This document shows, in pieces, positions 37,153-46,522 of a stretch of 64,000 nucleotides of DNA. Source of the stretch: Haloplasma contractile SSD-17B (lineage in GTDB: Bacteria; Bacillota_I; Bacilli_A; Haloplasmatales; Haloplasmataceae); contig NZ_AFNU02000003.1 of NCBI RefSeq assembly GCF_000215935.2, forward strand, positions 299,903 through 363,902, read 5' to 3'. Positions within the stretch are counted from its first letter, which is position 1, and every line of letters starts with the position of its first letter. The position numbers and the translations under genes were made by a program. The notes beneath the pieces were generated by a model that was not told where the DNA came from, ran no database searches, and was given only the letters and a program-made list of their open reading frames with translations.

Positions 37153-38151
37153 TTAGCGCTGGATTCGAAGAGACGAATCGCCCTCTACTAGGCGATTAAT
37201 TTCTTCCTCACTCACTAAGTTAAAGTCTCCAGGTACAGTGTGTTTTAATGCACCTGCTGCTATACCAAATTCAAGCGCATCTTGTAAATTGTTTTTTGTT
37301 AAGAGTCCGTGAATGAATCCACCAGCAAATGCATCACCACTTCCTACACGGTCTACGATTTGAATCGTGTAGTCCTTAGATTGATAAAAATCTATACCAT
37401 CATACCCCAATGCACCGATTGTGTGATTACTTGCAGTCTGTGTTTCTCTTAATGTCGTGACTAAATTAGTGAACCCAAATTGATCATGAATACCTTTTAA
37501 CATTTGTTTATAGTCGTCTACTGTCAATTCCTCTTTTCGGTGAATGGTATTAAAAAAGAGTTCGGTCCCACCAATACAATAATCAACGTACTGCATGAAA
37601 CGAATCATTGTTTCTCTAGCCTCATCGATTGTCCATAAGCTTTTACGATAATTAATATCAACAGATACCATTACATTATGTCTTTTCGCTGCTTTTAATG
37701 CAGCCTCAGTTAATAGAACGGCCTTCTCGCAAAGCGCAGGTGTTATGCCACTAAAATGAAACCAATCTGCATCTTTAAATATTGAGTCAAAATCAAAATC
37801 ATTAACATCTGCTTCAGCAATTGCGGATTGAGCTCGGTCATAGATCACTTTTGATGGTCTCATACTAGCTCCTGCTTCTAAGAAATAAATACCGATTCGA
37901 TTTCCACCACGCACTATATAATCATGTTTTACACCGTATTGTCTTAGATGATTAATAGCACTTTGTCCAATTTCATGATGAGGTAATTTGGACACATAAT
38001 AGGATTGATGTCCGTAGTGAGCTAATGCGACGGCAACATTTGCTTCACTTCCACCAAAAATGACTTCAAACGAACCTGTTTGAACAAATCGTGAGTGTCC
38101 TGGTGTTTTTAACCTTAACATGATTTCTCCCATTGTTACAACCTTAGCCAT
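37153..38151 (-). CDS. kdgK: 2-dehydro-3-deoxygluconate kinase (PfkB family)
   Basis: Phosphorylates KDG to KDPG. PfkB-family features are GEIMLRLKTPGHSRFVQTGSF at the N-terminus, GGSEANVAVALAHYG, SGITPAL, SVDINYRKSLW and the C-terminal signature DRVGSGDAFAGGFIHGL with the catalytic Asp. The SEANVA and DINYR elements match KDG kinases rather than ribokinases. The ribosome binding site AAGGAG precedes the ATG. It is downstream of kdgA, with which it completes KDG to pyruvate plus glyceraldehyde 3-phosphate. Confidence 0.94.
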   Translation of the reverse strand: MAKVVTMGEIMLRLKTPGHSRFVQTGSFEVIFGGSEANVAVALAHYGHQSYYVSKLPHHEIGQSAINHLRQYGVKHDYIVRGGNRIGIYFLEAGASMRPSKVIYDRAQSAIAEADVNDFDFDSIFKDADWFHFSGITPALCEKAVLLTEAALKAAKRHNVMVSVDINYRKSLWTIDEARETMIRFMQYVDYCIGGTELFFNTIHRKEELTVDDYKQMLKGIHDQFGFTNLVTTLRETQTASNHTIGALGYDGIDFYQSKDYTIQIVDRVGSGDAFAGGFIHGLLTKNNLQDALEFGIAAGALKHTVPGDFNLVSEEEINRLVEGDSSLRIQR

Positions 38152-38238
38152 ATCTCGATCGCTCCTTTATTACATCAATATATGCGGTCTGCTTATTCGC
38201 ATATAATTAATACGAAGTTTATATTACAAATAAGTTCC

Positions 38239-38898
38239 TTAGCTTAGTCGTTCCATTTCCTCTCTAGCTTGTTTAATTTTACGTTTAAACTCTTTAGCAA
38301 TTACGGTAATTTTATCATAATTTCCTTCGTTAGCTGGATATGTTAACTGAGACCCAACACCTACTGCCACTGAACCATTCTTAATCCACTGATGTACATT
38401 TTCTAAGTTTACACCACCAGTCGGCATAATAACTGCTTTTGGAAGTGGTCCCTTTATCGCTTTTATATAATCAGGGCCACATGCACTACCAGGGAATAAT
38501 TTAATGATATCAGCACCTGCTTTCATTGCAGTAAATATCTCAGTAATCGTCATGCATCCTGGTAAATACGGCACTTGATAACTATTACATAGGCTAAGAA
38601 CCGCTTCATCGAATACAGGACTTACGATAAATTTTGCACCATTCAAAATAGCAACTCTTGCAGTCTCTTTGTCTAAAACGGTACCCGCACCAATTAGAAG
38701 TTCATCCTCATGAAAGGATTGGTGAAGTGATTGAATCACGTGTTGTGCACCCGGAACAGTGAAGGTTACCTCTACTACATTCACGCCACCTGTGATACAA
38801 GCTCTAGAAATTCGTTCTGCTTGTTCGCTAGATTCTGCCCGAACAACGGCAACAATTCCTACTTCTTCTATTTGTTTTAAACGTGTATATTTACTCAT
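38239..38898 (-). CDS. kdgA: KDPG/KHG aldolase
   Basis: Class I aldolase splitting KDPG to pyruvate and glyceraldehyde 3-phosphate. Visible are GIVAVVRAESSEQA, VVEVTFTVPGA with the catalytic Glu, IGAGTVLD, PYLPGCMTITEIFTA and the Schiff-base Lys in DIIKLFPGS, then MPTGGVNLENV. Length of 219 aa is normal. It is the first gene of a two-gene unit with its own promoter and operator-like repeats. No uronate isomerase or other KDG-producing enzyme is encoded here. Confidence 0.95.
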   Translation of the reverse strand: MSKYTRLKQIEEVGIVAVVRAESSEQAERISRACITGGVNVVEVTFTVPGAQHVIQSLHQSFHEDELLIGAGTVLDKETARVAILNGAKFIVSPVFDEAVLSLCNSYQVPYLPGCMTITEIFTAMKAGADIIKLFPGSACGPDYIKAIKGPLPKAVIMPTGGVNLENVHQWIKNGSVAVGVGSQLTYPANEGNYDKITVIAKEFKRKIKQAREEMERLS

Positions 38899-38956
38899 TT
38901 ATGTGCTCCTCCATCTTCCATATTGAGTATGTAATCGGTTTTACAATTAATAATAT

Positions 38957-39022
38957 AGTACCATTTCTATTGATGACTGTAAATTAGTACAGTCAAGATT
39001 ATCCATAATTTCGAAACGTTTC
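38957..39022 (-). promoter_or_regulatory. Promoter and operator-like palindromes upstream of kdgA
   Basis: On minus, TTTACA (38981-38986) and TACTAT (38958-38963) stand 17 bp apart. A perfect inverted repeat GACTGTA-N6-TACAGTC (38975-38994) covers the -35 box. A second palindrome, GAAACGTTTC (39013-39022), lies just upstream and looks like a LacI-family half-site pair with central CG. Two ACGTATA repeats follow at 39041 and 39049. Confidence 0.5.
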
Positions 39023-39088
39023 TCAATAATTGTTAACAGAACGTATAAACGTATACCGTTTTAAATTAGGTCGGTCTTTATTTCTACA

Positions 39089-39124
39089 CAAAAAAACCTA
39101 AATAACAAACGCTATTTAGGTTTA
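39089..39124 (-). terminator. Terminator of the wecC operon
   Basis: AACCTAAATA (39095-39104) with TATTTAGGTT (39113-39122) forms a perfect stem followed on minus by TTTTTTTGTG. It lies 14 bp after the wecC stop and closes the upstream glycosyltransferase operon. Confidence 0.85.
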
Positions 39125-39136
39125 ATAATCATCGAA

Positions 39137-40393
39137 TCATTTATATAAAAACATATTTCCAAAGTTAATAATTTCGAGTTCTGAATTGAACTGTGGAGTG
39201 ATACAGTTTTTAGTATCCAATACAAGTGGAGACCGCATACAAGATGCTATTTTTTTATGGTCCAATGTTTTAAATTCATTATGATCTGTAAGGACTACTA
39301 TTAAGTCTGAATCCTTTATACACGTTTCTAACGTTTCACACAGATGGTGTTCTACATGTGGATCGTAGATAGATACTGTGTAACCACTTGACCTTAAAAG
39401 TTTAAACACTTGAAGTGATGGACTTTCCCGAATATCATCAACATTCCCCTTATAACTTAATCCAAAAATAGAAACTTTTGGCTCATTAACTCCGTCTAAT
39501 AGATTTTCAACTTGTTCAACAACATAGTCCGGCATACTATTATTTGTATCACGAGCAACTTTAATTAAGTTTGCTAAGTGTGGTGTTTTTGAATAAATAA
39601 AGTATGGATCGACGGCTAAGCAATGGCCCCCTACACCAGGACCTGGGCTATGGATATTGACTCTTGGATGCTTATTTGCCATTTCTATCACGTCTAACAC
39701 ATTAATTTCAAGTTCATGACAGATTTTTGTCAACTCATTGGCGATTGCAATATTAATATCACGATACGTATTCTCCATTAGTTTAGAAAGTTCAGCAGTT
39801 TTAGCCTCAGTTTCAATGATTTCACCTTTTACGAACGATCGATACACGTTTGATGCAACCTTTGAACATTTAGAGGTGACACCCCCGATTAGTCGATTGT
39901 TATAAACCAACTCATTCAAAATATTTCCTGGTAAAACGCGTTCCGGACAGTGAGCCAAGAATACGTCGTGACCGATAGTGAATCCTTCCTTTATAAATAG
40001 CGGTCTAACGACATCATCCATTGTTCTTGGTTCAATTGTTGATTCAACGATTACAATGTTTTTCTCTTTTACATAAGGAATAATTGCACGACACGCACTT
40101 AACACATTACTTAAATCACATGACATATACTCATCATGCTGATTTGGTGTTGGTACTGCAATAATGTAAACGTCTGCTTCTATTGGTTTTGTACCTGCTT
40201 TTAATAGGCCATGTAGGGAGACATCAGAAACCAACTCAGATAGTCCAGGTTCCTCAATATGGATGAGTCCCTTATTTATTAATTCGACTACTTCTCTTCT
40301 TGTATCAACCCCGTAAACTTGGTGACCATGATGAGCAAACATTGCAGCGGTCGGCAATCCTATATATCCTAACCCTATTACACATATATTCAC
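39137..40393 (-). CDS. wecC: UDP-N-acetyl-D-mannosamine dehydrogenase
   Basis: Two-step NAD-dependent oxidation of UDP-ManNAc to UDP-ManNAcA. The N-terminal Rossmann motif is VIGLGYIGLPTAAMFAHHG. Catalytic regions are HCPERVLPGN, ETEAKTAELSKLMENTYRD (Lys), and GPGVGGHCLAVDPYF with the nucleophilic Cys. The C-terminal domain has FGLSYKGNVDDIRESPSL. The GGHCLAVDPYF form fits WecC rather than UDP-glucose dehydrogenase. GTG start behind CGGAGGGA. Its partner wecB is in the same locus on the other side of kdgA-kdgK. Confidence 0.93.
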   Translation of the reverse strand: MNICVIGLGYIGLPTAAMFAHHGHQVYGVDTRREVVELINKGLIHIEEPGLSELVSDVSLHGLLKAGTKPIEADVYIIAVPTPNQHDEYMSCDLSNVLSACRAIIPYVKEKNIVIVESTIEPRTMDDVVRPLFIKEGFTIGHDVFLAHCPERVLPGNILNELVYNNRLIGGVTSKCSKVASNVYRSFVKGEIIETEAKTAELSKLMENTYRDINIAIANELTKICHELEINVLDVIEMANKHPRVNIHSPGPGVGGHCLAVDPYFIYSKTPHLANLIKVARDTNNSMPDYVVEQVENLLDGVNEPKVSIFGLSYKGNVDDIRESPSLQVFKLLRSSGYTVSIYDPHVEHHLCETLETCIKDSDLIVVLTDHNEFKTLDHKKIASCMRSPLVLDTKNCITPQFNSELEIINFGNMFLYK

Positions 40394-40481
40394 ACTTAAT
40401 CCCTCCGAGTAACCTAACTAGATTTCTGATCTATTATTTTATATTTCTTCGCTACTCTAATATATTAAAGAATAATCACAA

Positions 40482-41498
40482 TTATTTATCAAAACGATAA
40501 ATTCTTGTATTTAAGAACTCATTTCCCTTTATAGAATCTAACGCCCATTTAAACAAACGGTTAAAAAAAAGGGTTTCATTTAAAAAAACAAATGCAATAA
40601 TACGATGGAATCCCCTTTTTTTGAGATACTTATTTCTCTTATAATTAGGAAAATGAGTTTTAATATAACATTTAAACTCATTATAGATCGCATGACGCTT
40701 AGTTGCATCATTTAATTTCGGTAACTTGCTAATCTGAAACAAGATATGTGATAGTGCGATAAACTCTAACTCCTCTTTATACACATCATCGATTTGTTCC
40801 CTTAAATGGTCAATAGCAAGTAACACATCTTTAATTTGATCCGTTACCCTATGCGAAATACTAGTATGAACGTAACGATAATTATAAATTGGTTCATTTA
40901 TATAACTAATTCTTTTTGCATGTTGGATTAAAATTGGAACGCTTGCTAAATCTTGAGCAATCCTTAAATTAGGGAAGGTTACAAACCGGTCTAGTAATGT
41001 CCGCTTAAAACATTTATTTATGAACCCTGGTTTTGATAACAATAACTCCTTATGAGTTTTGACATTTGTAGGAAACTGCTCCCTGTATAAGAGCGTTGAG
41101 TTATAGAACGTGTATAACTTCTTATTATCTTCACTAATAATTCTATAGTCGTAAATAATAATATCTGGAGCTTCGCTCTTTATCTTACACATGATTTTTT
41201 CTAATGCATCTAACTCTAAGTAATCATCACTATCAATAAATAAGACATACTCCCCCGTCGCGTTTAAGTATCCCTTTTCTCGTGATGCTTGAGCACCTAT
41301 ATTACTAGAATTATGAATGACAAAAATCCGATCATCGTGAATAGCATCTAATAGCTCAGCACTTTGATCGGTTGAAGCATCATTTACAAAATAAACTTTA
41401 TAATCGGTTGCAGTTTGAAATTCGAGACAGTTAATCATTTGTTTTAGGTAACTGGCTGAATTATAAACCGGACATATAATACTTATTTTCTCATTCAT
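40482..41498 (-). CDS. Glycosyltransferase family 2
   Basis: GT-A transferase of 338 aa. The nucleotide-sugar domain shows ISIICPVYNSASYLKQMI, FVNDASTDQSAELL, NIGAQASREKGYLNATGEYVLFIDSDDYLELDAL with the DxD metal site, and FINKCFKRTLLDRF. The C-terminal half is basic and may sit against the membrane. The first ATG (41507) touches the AAAGG ribosome binding site, so the ATG at 41498 is the better start. It lies between wecC and the DUF2304 gene, within one transcription unit. Confidence 0.9.
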   Translation of the reverse strand: MNEKISIICPVYNSASYLKQMINCLEFQTATDYKVYFVNDASTDQSAELLDAIHDDRIFVIHNSSNIGAQASREKGYLNATGEYVLFIDSDDYLELDALEKIMCKIKSEAPDIIIYDYRIISEDNKKLYTFYNSTLLYREQFPTNVKTHKELLLSKPGFINKCFKRTLLDRFVTFPNLRIAQDLASVPILIQHAKRISYINEPIYNYRYVHTSISHRVTDQIKDVLLAIDHLREQIDDVYKEELEFIALSHILFQISKLPKLNDATKRHAIYNEFKCYIKTHFPNYKRNKYLKKRGFHRIIAFVFLNETLFFNRLFKWALDSIKGNEFLNTRIYRFDK

Positions 41499-41568
41499 AA
41501 GCATCATCCTTTATTAATTGTATAAAGTGAATTGTGAAGGTTTATTACTATGAATGTTTAACAAAACA

Positions 41569-42045
41569 TTAGTTTACTTTCTTTGCATCCACTATCACTT
41601 CTTCAAATGAAGTAGTCGCATCAATCGCTTGGCATTTAGTTGGCATTACCTTGTGCTCGATTGAAGCTATTCGTTCTAGTTGTTCGTTATAGTATTTGGT
41701 AAGTTCAGATATAGACTTTTTTTGTTCAAGTTGGTTAATCGCAATGATTTGTGTTAACTCCCGCGTTTGATCATTTAGTTGAGAGACTTTACAATACAGA
41801 TGGAAAATCACGAGATAACTATAAATTGTTAGCACTAAAAATAGCATTCCCGAGGAATTTTCAATTCCTATATCCGTAAAAAATTGTTTTAACCGATTAG
41901 AAAACACACTAAATAACGATAATGAAATGGTCCAAAGAATCCAAAAAACAGAATCTCTAACCTGCATTTTAGACGACCTTACCGTTAGAATAATTAAAAT
42001 AAAAGTTAGAACTGCTATACTAAATGCCAACGTTTTAACTAACAC
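41569..42045 (-). CDS. DUF2304 family small membrane protein
   Basis: Three hydrophobic helices (about 5-22, 30-50 and 66-84) are followed by a charged coiled coil (VSQLNDQTRELTQIIAINQLEQKK). This architecture matches DUF2304, which commonly accompanies polyprenyl-phosphate glycosyltransferases. It lies directly after a GT2 gene of that type, as usual. A partner or scaffold role is likely but unproven. Confidence 0.8.
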   Translation of the reverse strand: MLVKTLAFSIAVLTFILIILTVRSSKMQVRDSVFWILWTISLSLFSVFSNRLKQFFTDIGIENSSGMLFLVLTIYSYLVIFHLYCKVSQLNDQTRELTQIIAINQLEQKKSISELTKYYNEQLERIASIEHKVMPTKCQAIDATTSFEEVIVDAKKVN

Positions 42046-42085
42046 ATCATCACCTTCTTTACTTTATAAAAGATCTCATATAGGG

Positions 42086-42817
42086 TTAATGATAAAAATC
42101 TCTTCGTTTTTTACGAAACATTTGAATAAACAATATTGAAATTGTCATATTAAGCATGAAAATCGCACCAGTAATAAGATTAAAGTAACTAAGCCCTGCA
42201 ATACGATCTCCCATTTCAACAGGGATCTCAGCAATCTTTTTTCCACGCTGTAATTGATACACTAAATCATCTGGTTCAGGATAGGCATTCATATCTCTTG
42301 CATAAAACTTCATCATGTCACGGTCGTAAATACGGAACCCAGAAGTCGGATCCGCAATATACCGGTCTGTTGTAAGATAAATCAGAAGGGAGAGAATTCT
42401 AGATCCTAACATGCGAAGTTTAAACCCTTTTTTCATATTCATAAAGCGAGACCCAATTACAAGATTATAGCCTTCTAATGCCTTAGTTAGGAGTCCTTCA
42501 ATATATTCAGGGTAGTGTTGACCATCACAATCAAATTGTACCGCATAATCATATCCATTATATAGGGCATATTTAAATCCTGTTTGAATAACAATGCCAA
42601 GCCCAGTATTAATAGGAAGGTCAATAAAATTATATCCCTTCTCTCTACATATTTCCGGGGTACGATCGGTGCTCCCATCATTAATTATAATATAATCATA
42701 CTCACCATATAAATCAATAATTTGGTTTACAACGTGTTCAAGAGTCTTCTCCTCATTAAAGGCAGGAATCATAATCAAGACCTTATGTTTTTTCTTGTTA
42801 CTATCCAAATGAATCAT
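42086..42817 (-). CDS. Polyprenyl-phosphate glycosyltransferase-like GT2
   Basis: 243 aa, with VLIMIPAFNEEKTLEHVVNQI, YIIINDGSTDRTPEICREKGY, LPINTGLGIVIQTGFKYAL, VQFDCDGQHYPEYI (DxD) and DPTSGFRIYDRDMM. A hydrophobic C-terminal segment (NLITGAIFMLNMTISILFIQMF) provides membrane attachment. The pattern is of dolichol-phosphate mannosyltransferase-like enzymes, which load a sugar on undecaprenyl phosphate. The ribosome binding site is poor (GCGGAG immediately before ATG), so the start is uncertain. The large membrane protein encoded upstream may use the lipid-linked sugar. Confidence 0.88.
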   Translation of the reverse strand: MIHLDSNKKKHKVLIMIPAFNEEKTLEHVVNQIIDLYGEYDYIIINDGSTDRTPEICREKGYNFIDLPINTGLGIVIQTGFKYALYNGYDYAVQFDCDGQHYPEYIEGLLTKALEGYNLVIGSRFMNMKKGFKLRMLGSRILSLLIYLTTDRYIADPTSGFRIYDRDMMKFYARDMNAYPEPDDLVYQLQRGKKIAEIPVEMGDRIAGLSYFNLITGAIFMLNMTISILFIQMFRKKRRDFYH

Positions 42818-42854
42818 CTCCGCTTACAAAAAGTTTTACTAGTAAACTGCTACC

Positions 42855-44864
42855 TTACGGATGATGATTTAATGTAATAATAGCATATTTACCGACTGTT
42901 TCTTTTTCATATCCATGATAGGTTAATTGCATACATATTGCTGAGTTTTTATATACCACTACTTTATCAATCTCATACTCAGATGTAACCGATTTAAAAT
43001 CATCTATTAAGAGAGGCGCCTGATCATTAACGGCAAGAAATAGATTTAATAAGTCTTCATCTTTATATAAGTTATATTCACGTTGCCTTAAATCATACTC
43101 ATCAATAACGAGTTCTACATTCGTAGAAATGATTCGAATACCACGTGTAATATCAGTAACGCCTATTATTTTAAACCGTTCATCCTGTTTTTCAAAATAA
43201 TGTCCTACATCAACAACATCATGATCGACTCGATAATAGGGGTGTTCATCCGTATGATGCATTAACCTTAAGTCATTAAAGATAGAATTTCCAGGAAATA
43301 GGATCAAAACAATATATATCATAAGGTGTTTATACTGTTTTTTTGAAGCTAAAAAGTAAGCAGCTAGATAGCCTAGAGGAAATAAGTATAAAATACGGTG
43401 ATACATACTAAAACTCGTTATGAGTCTGGCTGTTAAGAATCCAGTAAATGGATTCAAAAATAAAACGACAAGTATAATCGGTAGCCAGAAAAAAATTAAA
43501 CTTAATTGATGTTCCCGATCATCGTCTTTAAGTATATAGTTCATACCTAGAATACTGATTGCGTAGAAGATAATTAAATTGAACCCATTCCTTACATGAG
43601 CCTGTATAAATGTTCCTACGTAATTCCACCTTAGAGGATGATTAATTAAAAAATAAATAAAGTAACCAGTAGAAATAAGGGCAATTAATGTATAAATATA
43701 AATAAATCCTAGACGAATAATCCGTTTCTTTGTTTTTAGAATATGGCCATCATTAAGAACTAAATAATAGGATGATACACTAATAAAAATTGCAGTAATG
43801 AGTAGTGCCATTTTCATTAAGATTCCAACGTGATTAAAGGTTCTTAAGAAAATCATAACTAAATAATGAATGGATAGAGGTGTCAGTGTTGATAGTAGAA
43901 ACTTTCCTAAGGTAATATCTTCTGGTTGTCTGATTAATAAGAAATACGCAAATACAGATAAACTTAATATTAATTGCATAAATAAACTCGAAGCGGTTAA
44001 ACCAGGTACAATTAAGTTTAACGCAAAAAGAACGATAAAAAGACTTCCCTTTGTAAGCTTAGAAACTTTATTGATTATGATGAAAAAAAGAGGAAGAACT
44101 GCATAAAAATAAATCGTCTTTCCCGCATACAGATTAGTCATAAAATTAAACGCATTGAGTGGGTGAAAGACTCGATGGATGGTCACATTTGAACATATAA
44201 ACATAAATAAAAACAACAAATAAGCATTTTGACCTCTTACTTCTTTCTTAAACAAATGGGAAAAAAATGAGTACCAACTTGTTAAAATAATGATCAAGTT
44301 TAATGCTGACATTACATTTACAGAAAAGATGGTTGAATCAACCTGAAATATACTAGCTAATGAACCAACAAATAACTCATAGGTAACAAACGCACGCATA
44401 TATCCTATTTCTAGATTTGGATTTCCTGACCAAGGAGAACCACCATCTAAATAAACATGCTCAACTCCGATATTCTGTTTAATAAGCGGTAAGTAAAAAC
44501 TTGCATCACCGAATACGATGAAATCAAACAAATAGTATAGGCTTAGAAACACTAGAGTCGTTATCATTAACCACTTATTTATTTTTTCAAACTCATAATG
44601 CCTATAGTAAAAAAACCGCACCACAGTCATAATCACTGCCATCATCAACACAAGTGGTAATATTCGATAGGCAATTAGATCAAACGGGAGATGTAAAAGT
44701 GTTGGTATTATAGCAAGAATATGAAATAATCCAAAAATTGCTAGAAAACCTACAAGTACATTAAACCCTTTGTATTTCAAGCGTAATATATGTTTAAGGG
44801 ATGTTCCAGTTGTATAATAGATTCCAAAAAGAATCGTTATAGCAAACACTAATTGTAAATTCAT
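42855..44864 (-). CDS. Large polytopic membrane protein of a polysaccharide locus, 669 aa
   Basis: At least twelve hydrophobic segments span residues 5-540, followed by a soluble tail of about 120 residues. The first large extracytoplasmic loop (about 120-165) contains FGDASFYLPLIKQNIGVEHV and GGSPWSGNPNLEIGYM. The general form resembles GT-C glycosyltransferases or polymerase-like proteins, and perhaps DUF6077-type proteins, but I cannot place it in a family. Its position before a lipid-sugar-loading GT2 supports a transferase or polymerase role. The ATG at 44864 has GGGTGAG upstream; the GTG at 44873 is less likely. Confidence 0.75.
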   Translation of the reverse strand: MNLQLVFAITILFGIYYTTGTSLKHILRLKYKGFNVLVGFLAIFGLFHILAIIPTLLHLPFDLIAYRILPLVLMMAVIMTVVRFFYYRHYEFEKINKWLMITTLVFLSLYYLFDFIVFGDASFYLPLIKQNIGVEHVYLDGGSPWSGNPNLEIGYMRAFVTYELFVGSLASIFQVDSTIFSVNVMSALNLIIILTSWYSFFSHLFKKEVRGQNAYLLFLFMFICSNVTIHRVFHPLNAFNFMTNLYAGKTIYFYAVLPLFFIIINKVSKLTKGSLFIVLFALNLIVPGLTASSLFMQLILSLSVFAYFLLIRQPEDITLGKFLLSTLTPLSIHYLVMIFLRTFNHVGILMKMALLITAIFISVSSYYLVLNDGHILKTKKRIIRLGFIYIYTLIALISTGYFIYFLINHPLRWNYVGTFIQAHVRNGFNLIIFYAISILGMNYILKDDDREHQLSLIFFWLPIILVVLFLNPFTGFLTARLITSFSMYHRILYLFPLGYLAAYFLASKKQYKHLMIYIVLILFPGNSIFNDLRLMHHTDEHPYYRVDHDVVDVGHYFEKQDERFKIIGVTDITRGIRIISTNVELVIDEYDLRQREYNLYKDEDLLNLFLAVNDQAPLLIDDFKSVTSEYEIDKVVVYKNSAICMQLTYHGYEKETVGKYAIITLNHHP

Positions 44865-45026
44865 AACACTCACCCACCATTATTTTCTTACAAAATACGG
44901 AAAGTATACTTCATACAGTTAATCGACTAAATATAGTGTGTGTACATCATTGTTATTCTTATACATTAATATTTAATGATTACTTTCACAACTTATATAG
45001 TGTACATCTTTACATAATTAAATGAA

Positions 45027-45062
45027 CAAAAAAGTGATTGCAAAATTATGCAATCACTTTTA
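45027..45062 (-). terminator. Terminator downstream of the cation efflux gene
   Basis: AAAAGTGATTGCA (45030-45042) pairs perfectly with TGCAATCACTTTT (45049-45061) and is followed on minus by TTTTTTGTTC. It lies about 105 bp after the CDF stop. Confidence 0.85.
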
Positions 45063-45166
45063 CACTATTCCTATATAAATCCGATTAGCACTTAGTACAA
45101 AGGCTTTTGGATTTAGTAGTTACAATAGTTACTAGCTAGATCAATGGATCATGGTTTTGTCTTAAA

Positions 45167-46084
45167 TTAAATCGGACTTCTATCAATGAAGTACGGTTCA
45201 ATATGGATCACAACCAGCGTATGACGTCCAAACTCATGTTTATAATCAAACTCTAAGTAGGTTGCGATATTATGTGCTTCTTCTATGCTAAGATCAGGAT
45301 CAACCATAATATGAACATCAATTGCGATATAGTGACCTATTTTTCTAGTTCTTAAATCATGGAAGTTAAGGACCCCATCGACTGAGTCTGTCATCTTTTT
45401 AATTTTTTCTAGCTCATCATTTGAGAGTGAGGCCTCTACGAGTTGGTTCACACCCGGTAAAATTATGTCAAGTCCCACCTTCATAATAAATAGACTGACA
45501 ACAAGTGATGCAATTGGATCAAAAACAGCAAACGATTCCCCAAATATCAGTGCAATTCCTATACCAATTAGAGCTGCAATTGATGAGATGGAATCAGAAC
45601 GATGATGCCAGGCGTTTGCTCTTAGAGACTCATTCCCCGTTTTCTTAGCAACTACAATCGTCATATAAAATGAGATTTCTTTTAATATAATCGATGTAAA
45701 CACACCATAAAGTGCTACAAACTTAGGGCTTTGAATAGTTGCACCTTTAAATAAAAAGTTCCATATGATTAACCCATTTTCTCGTAGTAACGAGAAACCA
45801 ACAATAATTAGTAGAAGTCCAATCATTACAGTTGCTAATGTTTCAAATTTACCATGCCCATAGTTATGATCATCGTCAGCTGGTTTTTTTGTATACCTCA
45901 TGCTGATCAATATTACAATGTCACTAAGGAAATCAGAAAGCGAGTGTACGGCATCTGCAATTAATGCCTGACTTTTGCCAAAGAATCCGAAAATAAACTT
46001 CACAAAAACTAGGATAATATTAATGAGCATCCCTATAAAAGTTACTCTTCTCGCTTGTTTATGTCTAAACTCTAACTCTTCCAT
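45167..46084 (-). CDS. Cation diffusion facilitator family metal transporter
   Basis: Proton-coupled efflux of divalent metals (Zn, Mn, Fe or Co cannot be separated by eye). Six membrane helices span about 15-215. Metal-site motifs are ALIADAVHSLSDFLSD in helix 2, DDDHNYGHGKFET in the following loop and WHHRSDSISS in helix 5, giving the HxxxD/DxxxD-type site with HSLSD and HRSDS. The C-terminal domain (about 215-305) is the usual ferredoxin-like cytoplasmic dimerisation domain. The start at ATG 46084 has AAAAGGA 10 nt upstream; an earlier GTG overlaps that site. Confidence 0.93.
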   Translation of the reverse strand: MEELEFRHKQARRVTFIGMLINIILVFVKFIFGFFGKSQALIADAVHSLSDFLSDIVILISMRYTKKPADDDHNYGHGKFETLATVMIGLLLIIVGFSLLRENGLIIWNFLFKGATIQSPKFVALYGVFTSIILKEISFYMTIVVAKKTGNESLRANAWHHRSDSISSIAALIGIGIALIFGESFAVFDPIASLVVSLFIMKVGLDIILPGVNQLVEASLSNDELEKIKKMTDSVDGVLNFHDLRTRKIGHYIAIDVHIMVDPDLSIEEAHNIATYLEFDYKHEFGRHTLVVIHIEPYFIDRSPI

Positions 46085-46522
46085 CGAATCAATCCTTTTC
46101 ACCTATCATTACGTCCAATATTAAACACTCTGTTGTCAACTATGTTATTAAACTTCTTGGCCGACATATGTTATACATAGGGTCTAAAAAAGTAAACTAG
46201 GTATTTATACTTATTTCAATAGTTTATTTAGAACTCTAGTATGAGAACCTTGATTCATTCTGATCAACAAAGTTCTTTACAAACGTACACATTTGTAATC
46301 CTACATATAACTATATTATAAAATGTTTTCAAATGTACTATTCCAAAACTTATTCAATTTAGTTACAAGTATAGTTTACCATATAAGAAGTGGAATTTTA
46401 GAATTTTTATACATTTCAATCTCAATAAGTTAATTTAATGGTATGTGTATTACACTATACATAAAAAACCACCATAAAGTTTCGTAACTTTTATGGTGGT
46501 ATCAATATTTGTCTTTATTTGT
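46085..46522. other. Intergenic region, only a terminator seen
   Basis: AT-rich spacer holding the terminator at 46461-46500. No ORF with a ribosome binding site, promoter pair or conserved RNA motif was recognised. Confidence 0.4.
46461..46500 (-). terminator. Terminator of the 112-aa gene
   Basis: ACCACCATAAA (46468-46478) pairs with TTTATGGTGGT (46490-46500), followed on minus by TTTTTTATG. Confidence 0.85.
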
